In this document: positions 1 to 5,619 of the stretch, piece by piece | Layout of the letters: each line of letters begins with the position of its first letter | Position numbering within the stretch: the first letter of the stretch is position 1 | Assembly (NCBI GenBank): GCA_002308935.1 | Contig: DBWN01000056.1 | Span: forward strand, 590 to 6,373 | DNA length: 5,784 nucleotides | Reading direction: 5' to 3' | Source of the DNA: Bacteroidales bacterium UBA1237 | Lineage (GTDB): Bacteria > Bacteroidota > Bacteroidia > Bacteroidales > UBA932 | Notes under the pieces: generated by a model | What the model saw: the letters and a program-made list of their open reading frames with translations, nothing else | Database searches by the model: none | Told to the model about the DNA's origin: nothing | Program-made: the position numbers and the translations under genes

Positions 1-106
1 CGTCCTAAGCAGTATAGTAAAGGAGGAGATGGAATCCGTAGTCACCCTTTCAGTTCCTTTAACAGTTGAATGCAATCATGGAAAAAACTGGCTTGAAGCC
101 CACTGA
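1..106 (+). CDS. polA: DNA polymerase I, C-terminal end (partial)
   Basis: This is the 3' end of a gene that begins left of the window. Reading from base 2 gives 34 residues and a TGA at 104-106. The tail carries the family A polymerase C-terminal signature: a VPL element (residues 18-20 of the visible part) followed by GKNWLEAH just before the stop, comparable with the E. coli PolA ending VPL...GENWDQAH. DNA polymerase I fills gaps and removes RNA primers in replication and repair. No catalytic residue lies in the visible part, so the call rests on the conserved tail alone. The internal ATG at 29 follows an AGGAGG-like stretch, but the frame is open back to the window edge, so it is not taken as a start. 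The last 29 bases overlap the next gene in another frame. Confidence 0.85.
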   Translation, partial: VLSSIVKEEMESVVTLSVPLTVECNHGKNWLEAH

Positions 107-671
107 TCTTGACGACGCCGCTTTGGTTGAGATGGCGCTGGGAGACAACTCCCAGCTGGCATATTTCACTTTGTACGCCCGTTACCACACAAGCGTATGT
201 GCGCACATATCCCGTTTCGTCTCATCCCAGGAGGAGATAGAGGACATCTGCATGGAAAGCTTCGAAAAGGCTTTCGGCCAGTTGGCCACCTTCAAGAAAG
301 GAAGCAAGTTCTCCACCTGGATTTTCACCATCGCCAGGAACACCGCCTTCGACCACAAGAGCAAGGACAAAGTAAGGGGAAAGAACATGGAGGTGACAAA
401 GATTGATGCCGCCGTAGCCGAAAGCGTCAATGTCCCTGACAACACCATGAGCCCCGAGGAGGAGATAATCGAGAGCCAGGACCACGAGAACTTCCTCAGC
501 TGCATCGAGGGACTACCCGACCTGTACAGGGACGTGGCCAAAATGTGCTTCATCGACAATCTGGGTTACAAGGAGATAGCAGAGAAGGCCGGAATGCCGA
601 TCAATACGGTGAAGACGAGAATCAGCAGGGCAAAGGGCATCATCATCCGGATGATGACAGAGATGGAATAA
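78..671 (+). CDS. ECF-type RNA polymerase sigma factor (sigma-70 family)
   Basis: The 197-residue protein has the two-domain layout of extracytoplasmic-function sigma factors. Region 2 spans about residues 14-98: the helix after LGD, the core-binding stretch IEDICMESFEKAF at 54-66, and the -10-recognition stretch FSTWIFTIARNTAFDHK at 78-94. A charged linker (99-145) leads to region 4 at 146-189, with the helix-turn-helix YKEIAEKAGMPINTVKTRIS at 164-183. It should direct core RNA polymerase to a dedicated promoter set, but nothing shows which one. A TTG at 66 is in frame; I chose the ATG at 78 because the ECF region begins about 13 residues later. The next ATG (132) would remove the start of region 2. 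The start lies inside polA, and rsmG follows 13 bases after the stop, suggesting co-transcription. No anti-sigma gene or SusC/SusD-type partner is adjacent, so the inducing signal is unknown. Confidence 0.88.
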   Translation: MEKTGLKPTDLDDAALVEMALGDNSQLAYFTLYARYHTSVCAHISRFVSSQEEIEDICMESFEKAFGQLATFKKGSKFSTWIFTIARNTAFDHKSKDKVRGKNMEVTKIDAAVAESVNVPDNTMSPEEEIIESQDHENFLSCIEGLPDLYRDVAKMCFIDNLGYKEIAEKAGMPINTVKTRISRAKGIIIRMMTEME

Positions 672-684
672 CAAGTAAGGAAAA

Positions 685-1338
685 ATGGATTTCAAGGAAT
701 TCAGCGGAATAATTTCAGAGAAGTTTCCCCTCACAACGCCTCTCCAGATGGAGCAGTTCGCAGCTCTGGAAGGTCTTTACAATGACTGGAACTCCAAGAT
801 AAACGTCATTTCAAGAAAGGACATGGACGGACTATATCTCCACCATGTGCTGCATTCTCTGGCGATAGCCGCATACATGAAAGCTGTAAGGAGTCCTGAG
901 GACTTGAGCGGAGAGGTCCTTGATCTGGGAACGGGAGGAGGTTTCCCCGGGATCCCATTGGCCATCCTTTATCCTGAAGCCCGTTTCACATTGTGCGATT
1001 CCGTAGGGAAGAAGACCATAGTGGCCTCTGAAGTAGCCAAAGCCATAAATCTTCAGAACGTCGAGGTGGTAAATGCGAGAGCCGAGTCTCTGGGAAAGAC
1101 TTTTGACTATGTCGTATCACGTGCCGTCACTTCCTTGGACAATTTCTACCCGTGGGTGAAGGGAAGATTCACCAAAAGGATCCTCTACCTCAAAGGTGGT
1201 GACGTGGTTGAAGAAATCGCCACTCTCATGGGCAAAAACAGGATGAAGAAAGGCCAAGTCGGTACTTTCAGGATCCAGGATTGGGTCAATGACGAGTACT
1301 TTGAAGGGAAACTGGTCATAGACATCGCGAAAAAATAA
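685..1338 (+). CDS. rsmG: 16S rRNA (guanine527-N7)-methyltransferase RsmG (GidB)
   Basis: This 217-residue protein has the usual RsmG length and signatures. It carries NVISR at 40-44 and HHVLHSL at 53-59 in the N-terminal substrate-facing part. The SAM-binding glycine loop LDLGTGGGFPGIP is at 79-91, an acidic residue for SAM ribose at D105 (LCDSVGKK), NARAE at 130-134, and VSRAV at 144-148. In the cytoplasm RsmG uses S-adenosylmethionine to methylate N7 of G527 (E. coli numbering) in the 530 loop of 16S rRNA; in other bacteria its loss gives low-level streptomycin resistance. The ATG at 685 has a weak GGAAAA stretch just upstream and lies 13 bases after the sigma factor stop, consistent with one operon. 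No truncation or missing motif is seen. Confidence 0.95.
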   Translation: MDFKEFSGIISEKFPLTTPLQMEQFAALEGLYNDWNSKINVISRKDMDGLYLHHVLHSLAIAAYMKAVRSPEDLSGEVLDLGTGGGFPGIPLAILYPEARFTLCDSVGKKTIVASEVAKAINLQNVEVVNARAESLGKTFDYVVSRAVTSLDNFYPWVKGRFTKRILYLKGGDVVEEIATLMGKNRMKKGQVGTFRIQDWVNDEYFEGKLVIDIAKK

Positions 1339-1424
1339 TCCCGCTTTCTCCGGTTTTTTGCTCCACCTTGCTCGATTATTGGGGTCATGATGGGTATTTT
1401 GACAGGAAATTCGTAAAAGTCTTA

Positions 1425-1439
1425 GCAAAATTATTTTGC
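1425..1439. repeat. Perfect AT-rich palindrome over the rpmH -33 box
   Basis: The arms GCAAAAT (1425-1431) and ATTTTGC (1433-1439) are perfect inverted repeats around a single T at 1432. The right arm contains the TTTG (1435-1438) that serves as the -33 element of the rpmH promoter. This arrangement could be an operator, or just AT-rich upstream sequence. The palindrome is seen directly; a regulatory role is inference. Confidence 0.4.
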
Positions 1440-1465
1440 AAATTGTTCTGAAAAGAGTACCTTTG
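1435..1465 (+). promoter_or_regulatory. Bacteroidota-type primary sigma promoter of rpmH
   Basis: TTTG at 1435-1438 and TACCTTTG at 1458-1465 are separated by exactly 19 bases. This matches the known Bacteroidota housekeeping consensus (TTTG, about 19-21 bases, TAnnTTTG). The expected transcript start is near 1470, giving a leader of about 50 bases before the L34 start codon. Both boxes lie in copies of TTTGCAA (1435-1441 and 1462-1468), 27 bases apart start to start. Confidence 0.85.
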
Positions 1466-1469
1466 CAAT

Positions 1470-1486
1470 CCTATTCACGAAATAGG
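1470..1486 (+). promoter_or_regulatory. Small stem-loop at the 5' end of the rpmH leader
   Basis: CCTATT (1470-1475) and AATAGG (1481-1486) can pair around a five-base loop, CACGA. The hairpin would form at or next to the predicted 5' end of the rpmH mRNA. It could protect the transcript from decay or be part of a ribosomal-protein leader. At six base pairs, two of them G-C, it is weak, and function is inferred from position only. The rest of the leader (1487-1518) is A-rich and unstructured by eye, as is common before Bacteroidota start codons. Confidence 0.4.
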
Positions 1487-1518
1487 CCCACTTCGAATAA
1501 TAATAAAAAGACAAAATA

Positions 1519-1671
1519 ATGAAAAGGACATTCCAACCATCAAGACGCAAACGTGTCAACAAGCACGGTTTCCGCGAGCGTATGTCTACCCCCAACGGTC
1601 GTCGCGTTCTTGCTTCCCGTCGCCGTCATGGCCGCAAGAAACTGACTGTTTCCTCTGAGGATCGTTGGTAA
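1519..1671 (+). CDS. rpmH: Large ribosomal subunit protein bL34
   Basis: This 50-residue, strongly basic protein begins MKRTFQPS and contains KHGFRERM, then NGRRVLASRR and HGRKKLTVS, the full bL34 signature at the usual family length. It is a structural protein of the 50S subunit, bound to 23S rRNA. The start follows an A-rich leader without a clear Shine-Dalgarno site, which is normal for this phylum. It has its own consensus promoter upstream and a strong hairpin downstream, so it appears to be a single-gene transcript. Arginine codons are mostly CGT/CGC, whereas the neighbouring genes use AGG/AGA freely, as expected for a highly expressed gene. In many bacteria rpmH sits beside rnpA and dnaA near the origin; neither is seen here, so the context differs from that classical order. 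Confidence 0.97.
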   Translation: MKRTFQPSRRKRVNKHGFRERMSTPNGRRVLASRRRHGRKKLTVSSEDRW

Positions 1672-1696
1672 GATACCCGTAAGGTAGCGATACTTA

Positions 1697-1730
1697 CAGG
1701 AAGGGCTGGTCAATTGACCGGCCCTTCCTG
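1697..1730. terminator. Strong hairpin terminator between rpmH and the convergent GH5 gene
   Basis: The left arm CAGGAAGGGC (1697-1706) pairs with GCCCTTCCTG (1721-1730). A T-G wobble (1707/1720) and GGTC/GACC extend the stem to about 15 base pairs, capped by AATT at 1712-1715. On the + strand it is followed by a T-rich tail (TTGTATATTTG), fitting an intrinsic terminator for rpmH. It starts 25 bases after the L34 stop. On the - strand it follows the GH5 stop by 26 bases but lacks a T-run there, so it may only stabilise that mRNA end. Confidence 0.82.
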
Positions 1731-1756
1731 TTGTATATTTGTTCCCAAGGAAACAG

Positions 1757-2785
1757 TCAGGACTCCTGACCCGGTTCCGCAACGGGCTTCTCACCCCGTT
1801 CAGGCCTTGCTAGAGGTGACTTCTTCGCATAGTCCTCCACGAAACTCCTTGAGTAAATTCCCCACTCGGAGAAGTCCCCGTCATCCCATCTGCCGCCTGA
1901 CTTGGCGGAAGGAAGAAGCATTGAACAAGTCTCCGTCTTGTCGGAGATGGACCAAAGCACCATACTGACGGATTTCCTGTCGGACCAGTCAAGCCATTCT
2001 CCCCAACTCTCCCACGCCAAAGCGCCCTGCCCGTCAGCGTTCATGGCCCCGCATTCGGAGATGAACAAAGGAAGATTCTTTCCAAGAGCATTATCCGCTT
2101 TGGCCCTCAATTCTTCTCCATGAGTGCCGGCGTAGAAGTGAAGGGTATACATAATGTTGCCCCTGTTCTTTATGGGGTCAGATGCCGGAAGATCCACATC
2201 CTGGTCCCAGTGAGGGCTGCCGACCAGCACAAGAGCATCCGGATCATTTTCCCTTATCGCATCAATGACGGCCTCGCTGTAGAGTTTCACCTCATGCCAA
2301 GTGTCGTTCACCGGTTCATTGTAAATCTCGTAAATGACGTTGGGGACACCCGAATAAAGTTTAGATACGGCGTCGAAGAAAGCCACGGCTTCACTCTTGT
2401 GTATCTTGTGCGAATGCCAGTCGATAATCACGTAGACTCCTTGTTCTATGGCCGCATCAACGCACTCAGTGATGCATTTCCAGCCGGAAGAAGGATCCGA
2501 AAGATAACCTTCGGCAGGCTGTCCGTCAGCTCCTCTGAGATCGTCCACCCCCATTGAAAAGCGCAGCAGGTTGCACCCCGTATGGCGCACAAGGGACTTT
2601 ACGGAAGAAGAGTTGTAGAAACGTGGCCATAGATTGTGCCACCCGTAACTTATTCCTCTGAGGACCACGGTATCACCTTGGGGATTGAGAAGTGCGGTCC
2701 CTTCGACATGAAGAGGATACACAGGCTTTGGTGAGCATGCGGACAAAAGAAGGCCTAAGAATGCCGATATGACGGCAATCTTCAT
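1757..2785 (-). CDS. GH5 (subfamily 2-like) endo-beta-1,4-glucanase lipoprotein
   Basis: From the ATG at 2785 the protein has 342 residues. It starts with a short lipoprotein signal, MKIAVISAFLGLLLSAC, with the lipid-modified cysteine at 17. The GH5 barrel follows: LRG (42-44), DWH (122-124), the acid/base glutamate E157 in YNEP, HFYAGTHG (216-223), the nucleophile E244 in ISECGA, and LWS near 278. The HFYAGTHG block and the spacing resemble GH5_2 cellulases, which hydrolyse internal beta-1,4-glucosyl links; glucomannan is a plausible substrate given the neighbours. The residue after the nucleophile is Cys, where well-known GH5_2 enzymes have Trp. No acidic surface-export signal follows the cysteine, so facing the periplasm is as likely as the cell surface. 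In-frame ATGs at 2845 and 2815 exist; I chose 2785 because it begins the signal peptide and leaves a leader after the predicted promoter. Substrate is inferred, family is firm. Confidence 0.88.
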   Translation of the reverse strand: MKIAVISAFLGLLLSACSPKPVYPLHVEGTALLNPQGDTVVLRGISYGWHNLWPRFYNSSSVKSLVRHTGCNLLRFSMGVDDLRGADGQPAEGYLSDPSSGWKCITECVDAAIEQGVYVIIDWHSHKIHKSEAVAFFDAVSKLYSGVPNVIYEIYNEPVNDTWHEVKLYSEAVIDAIRENDPDALVLVGSPHWDQDVDLPASDPIKNRGNIMYTLHFYAGTHGEELRAKADNALGKNLPLFISECGAMNADGQGALAWESWGEWLDWSDRKSVSMVLWSISDKTETCSMLLPSAKSGGRWDDGDFSEWGIYSRSFVEDYAKKSPLARPERGEKPVAEPGQES

Positions 2786-2821
2786 GGTTGATGATATGAG
2801 TCTTCCAATTCGCATTATTGT

Positions 2822-2852
2822 CAAAGGTAACACAATTCCACGCATAAAAAAA
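2822..2852 (-). promoter_or_regulatory. Candidate promoter for the GH5 gene
   Basis: On the - strand TACCTTTG (2829-2822) is an exact match to the Bacteroidota -7 consensus and identical to the rpmH -7 box. At 19-base spacing the -33 position falls in a T-run (TTTT at 2852-2849) rather than TTTG, so the upstream element is weak. Transcription would begin near 2815, giving a leader of about 30 bases before the ATG at 2785. This also argues against the longer in-frame starts. Confidence 0.5.
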
Positions 2853-2875
2853 GACGAACCGGAACTAAAACGGTT
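2846..2875 (-). terminator. Hairpin plus T7 run after the transporter gene
   Basis: On the - strand AACCG (2875-2871) can pair with CGGTT (2861-2857) around a nine-base loop. A short spacer and seven consecutive T (2852-2846) follow. This has the form of an intrinsic terminator for the mannan operon, although the five-pair stem is short. The T-run overlaps the place where the -33 box of the GH5 promoter would lie. Confidence 0.5.
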
Positions 2876-2877
2876 GA

Positions 2878-2900
2878 CCCCGGAAGATACTCCTCCGGGG
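2878..2900. repeat. GC-rich inverted repeat in the transporter-GH5 gap
   Basis: CCCCGGA (2878-2884) and TCCGGGG (2894-2900) form a perfect seven-pair stem with a nine-base loop, 27 bases after the transporter stop. No T-run follows directly on the - strand, but the weaker hairpin with the T7 run comes just after. It may act with that hairpin in termination or protect the 3' end of the upstream mRNA. The palindrome GGCCGGCC (2899-2906) abuts it. Confidence 0.55.
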
Positions 2901-2926
2901 CCGGCCGCCTGGTGTCAATCTGTATT

Positions 2927-4369
2927 TCAATCGGCATTGGATTCGCCCATCCTCTTGTTGAGTTCAGCCCTGATCTCTTCCATCTTGGAGGTCGTGAGAG
3001 GATAGAACAGCAGACATACCACTCCAAGCAGGGAGCCTATGGCAGGAATGTAGCTCATCAGCGCCTTTATCGCTGTGAGTGTCTGAGGAGCCTGGACCAC
3101 GGCGTCCTTGTCATAGCTGAAAATCGCCAGAACCTGCAACAGCAGGAATCCTCCCAATGCTCCTCCGAACTTCTGGGCCATGGAGGAAGAAGAGAAGATA
3201 AGGCCGGTTGAAGAAGAGCCGTTCTTCAGCTGAGAGTAATCCGCCACATCAGCGAACATCGACCATATTAGCGGTGAAGACATGCCTATTCCCAGACAGA
3301 TAAGAACCTGAAGAGCAAGCAGTCCCCACATTCCTCCCTTGGTGTTCGGCAGGAAATAAATGAAGATGCTCAATACGGCTATGAAGACAAGAGCGACAAT
3401 GAAGGTGTTCCTCTTCCCTATCTTCTCGGACATGGGAACAGCGAAAGTGACGCCTATCATCTGGGCGATCTCTCCGATGGTGAGGAACACAGCACAGGTC
3501 ACGATGGCGCTTGTCCCGAGGATGTTGGAGAAGTAATAAGCGGCTGCGCCTCCCCTTATCGAACCGAAAAGAAGCTGGCCTATTCCCGCGCCGAGAAGCA
3601 GCCACCATGGAGCATTGGATACAAGGTCCTTCAGGTCATCCTTTATCGAAGCGCCCTCACCGAATCCTTTGTTCTCCACCTTGACTCTCTCCCTGGTGAG
3701 CATGAAGCAAAGGATGAACAGTATGCAGCAAAGAACCGCCACTACCGTAACTATGAACGTCCACTGCATAGGGGCGGCATCTCCGACGCCTTTTATCACT
3801 TTTGACGTTCCGTCAGGAAGCACCCTCGTGGTCCCGATGATGCTCTTCTCGAAAAGCCAGAAGATGCCCATCGCCACGAAACTTCCTATATAAGCGAAGA
3901 ACATCCTGAAAGAGGAGAACACCGACTTTTCACGGCTGTCGTCAGTGACCGCACCGAGCATGGCCCCATAAGGCACATTGATGGCAGTATAGACTGTCAT
4001 CATCAGGATATAAGTGATATAGGCGTACACATGCTTCAAGCTGTACCCCCATTCAGGCGTATAGAACGACATCACTCCTACCACTGCAAAAGGAACCGCG
4101 ATCCAAAGAAGATAAGGGCGGTATTTGCCCCACTTGGACTGCGTCCTGTCAGTTATTATGCCCATTGCAGGATCAGAAATCGCGTCATAGAGTTTAGTGA
4201 TTAGAAGCAGAAGCGCCGCATGTTGGGGTTTCAGCCCGAACACGTCAGAATAGAAAATGGGAAGATAGTATGAGAATATCTTCCAGAACATCGAGGAACT
4301 CATGTCCCCGAGCCCGTAACCTATCTTTTCCTTGAGGGTAGGTTTCGCCGGTGCCTTGACTAGATCCAT
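2927..4369 (-). CDS. GPH-family (MelB-type) sugar:cation symporter, probable mannosyl-disaccharide importer
   Basis: This 480-residue, strongly hydrophobic protein has the layout of the glycoside-pentoside-hexuronide:cation symporters, an MFS branch with about 12 membrane helices. GYGLGD places D22 where MelB has its sugar-binding D19. YDAISDPAMG gives D62 and D66, matching the cation-site pair D55/D59 of MelB, and DRTQSKWGKYRPY (74-86) is the conserved cytoplasmic loop. The position of MelB D124 appears to be N131, so cation choice may differ. A polar loop at about 174-203, likely periplasmic between helices 5 and 6, looks longer than in MelB. It starts 41 bases after the GH130 stop and is probably in the same operon. 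A transporter occupies the same place in the B. fragilis mannan cluster, so import of mannosyl-glucose or mannobiose across the inner membrane is likely. Family is firm, substrate inferred. Confidence 0.9.
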   Translation of the reverse strand: MDLVKAPAKPTLKEKIGYGLGDMSSSMFWKIFSYYLPIFYSDVFGLKPQHAALLLLITKLYDAISDPAMGIITDRTQSKWGKYRPYLLWIAVPFAVVGVMSFYTPEWGYSLKHVYAYITYILMMTVYTAINVPYGAMLGAVTDDSREKSVFSSFRMFFAYIGSFVAMGIFWLFEKSIIGTTRVLPDGTSKVIKGVGDAAPMQWTFIVTVVAVLCCILFILCFMLTRERVKVENKGFGEGASIKDDLKDLVSNAPWWLLLGAGIGQLLFGSIRGGAAAYYFSNILGTSAIVTCAVFLTIGEIAQMIGVTFAVPMSEKIGKRNTFIVALVFIAVLSIFIYFLPNTKGGMWGLLALQVLICLGIGMSSPLIWSMFADVADYSQLKNGSSSTGLIFSSSSMAQKFGGALGGFLLLQVLAIFSYDKDAVVQAPQTLTAIKALMSYIPAIGSLLGVVCLLFYPLTTSKMEEIRAELNKRMGESNAD

Positions 4370-4410
4370 CGGAATAACTGATACTTGGTCAACAGATACG
4401 AAGATAAGGA

Positions 4411-5586
4411 TTATTTCTGGCGGAGCGCCAGGTTGCGGTCAATAAGCGAACACAGTCTCTCCACGGTCTTGCCGGTGGCCATTGCGTCCGGTTCCGTATT
4501 GAGGCAGTAGTCCACAAGACGGTCGACCGTGGAAGTGGCCACATGGAGTCTGGTGTCAGAAGAGGCGTAATAGATGAACACCTTCCCGTCCGGATCCTCG
4601 ATCCAGCCGTTCGAGAAAAGCACATTGGCTACATCTCCGACGTACTCCCCTCCTTCAGGTGCCATGAAGAATCCTGCCGGCTCAGCTATCACTTTTGAAG
4701 GGTCGTCAAGAGCGGTCATGTACATGTACAGGACATACCTTAGACCGGAAGCGCAACCTCTCACACCATGAGCCAGATGGAGCCAGCCCTTGGAAGTCTT
4801 GATGGGCGCAGGACCTTCCCCGTTCTTCTGTTCCTTTATGGTATGGTAATGACGGTAGTTGATGATCTTCTCTTCCTTGACTTCCGCATTTGTGATATCA
4901 TCGACTAGCGCCCATCCGATGCCCCCGCCGCTGCCGGCGTCAATGAATCCGTCCTGAGGTCTTGTGAAAAGAGCGTATTTGCCGTCGACGAACTCGGGGA
5001 AAAGCACAACATTCCTCTGCTGGGATCCGGACCGGAGGTCGGGAAGTCTCTCCCAGTTGACAAGGTCCTTGGTCCTGGCGATTCCGGCGCAAGCTACAGC
5101 GGAAGACAGGTCCCCTACTGGAGCGTCAGGGTCCTTCCTTTCAACGCAGAACACTCCATAAAGCCATCCGTCTTCATGGGCGGTGAGCCTCATGTCGTAT
5201 ACGTTCGTCGCAGGTTCTCCCCACTCGGGCATCACGACAGGATAGTCCCAGAACCGGAAATTGTCCACTCCGTTGGGGCTTTCAGCGATAGCGAAGAAGG
5301 ATTTGCGGTCAGCTGCCTCCACCCTTGCGCAAACGAGGTACTTTCCGTTCCATTTCACAGCACCTGCATTGAACACAGCGTGAATGCCGAACCTCTCTTC
5401 GAGGTACGGATTGGTTCCGGGGTTGAGGTCGTATCGCCAGAAAAGCGGAGCGTGCTCTCCGGTGAGAACCGGGTTCACATACCTTTCATAGACACCTCCG
5501 GAGTATACCGGATTGTTCTTTCTTGAGACCAGCTCTTCGTGGGTCTCCACGAGAAAAGAGAGCTTTTTATCAAAATCTGAAATCAT
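4411..5586 (-). CDS. GH130 4-O-beta-D-mannosyl-D-glucose phosphorylase
   Basis: This 391-residue cytoplasmic-type protein (no signal peptide) matches GH130 subfamily 1 over its full length. As I recall it, the B. fragilis mannosylglucose phosphorylase has about 390 residues. Landmarks are FWRYDLNP (49-56), FNAGAVKW (72-79), VEAADRKSFFAIAESPNG (89-106), NVYDMRLTAHEDG (128-140) with the proton-donor aspartate at 131 as in the B. fragilis enzyme, QQRNVVLFPEFVDGKYALFT (189-208), GSGGGIGWAL (218-227) and YYASSDTR (339-346). R94 and R150 are probable phosphate contacts, from memory of that enzyme. The reaction is mannosyl-beta-1,4-glucose plus phosphate giving alpha-mannose 1-phosphate and glucose, which saves ATP. 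It lies 33 bases after the GH26 gene and 41 before the symporter, an operon-like spacing. Subfamily 2 mannooligosaccharide phosphorylase is the alternative but fits less well. Confidence 0.93.
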   Translation of the reverse strand: MISDFDKKLSFLVETHEELVSRKNNPVYSGGVYERYVNPVLTGEHAPLFWRYDLNPGTNPYLEERFGIHAVFNAGAVKWNGKYLVCARVEAADRKSFFAIAESPNGVDNFRFWDYPVVMPEWGEPATNVYDMRLTAHEDGWLYGVFCVERKDPDAPVGDLSSAVACAGIARTKDLVNWERLPDLRSGSQQRNVVLFPEFVDGKYALFTRPQDGFIDAGSGGGIGWALVDDITNAEVKEEKIINYRHYHTIKEQKNGEGPAPIKTSKGWLHLAHGVRGCASGLRYVLYMYMTALDDPSKVIAEPAGFFMAPEGGEYVGDVANVLFSNGWIEDPDGKVFIYYASSDTRLHVATSTVDRLVDYCLNTEPDAMATGKTVERLCSLIDRNLALRQK

Positions 5587-5619
5587 CTTCTGTCCAATAG
5601 AAACGGTTAGTCATCGGTA

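Noticed and set aside
66..77. TTG start extending the sigma factor by four residues
   Set aside because: A rare start with no ribosome-binding support; the ATG at 78 is in frame and still precedes the whole of region 2.
29..106. A 25-codon ORF led by an AGGAGG-like site, which could be a leader peptide for the sigma factor gene
   Set aside because: The frame is open to the window edge and its end matches the DNA polymerase I C-terminus, so the ATG is an internal methionine of PolA.
182..559. 125-codon open frame on the - strand across the sigma factor gene
   Set aside because: The opposite strand encodes a clear ECF sigma factor; the low-complexity hydrophobic translation is a reverse-strand artefact.
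1341..1359. CCG...CGG followed by six T after rsmG, as an intrinsic terminator
   Set aside because: The stem is only three pairs; the T-run alone does not support a terminator call.
1334..1380. AATAATC/GATTATT inverted repeat flanking the rsmG end
   Set aside because: Seven AT-rich pairs separated by 33 bases is likely by chance and would make a weak structure.
1667..1696. Second hairpin at the rpmH stop (GTAAG/CTTAC with inner TACC/GGTA)
   Set aside because: The arms are short and interrupted and overlap the stop codon; the hairpin at 1697-1730 explains termination better.
2120..2557. 145-codon open frame on the + strand inside the GH5 gene
   Set aside because: It is antisense to a well-supported GH5 domain, has no recognisable domain and no promoter; it is a shadow of codon bias.
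5176..5526. 116-codon open frame on the + strand inside the GH130 gene
   Set aside because: Antisense to conserved GH130 motifs and without family resemblance.
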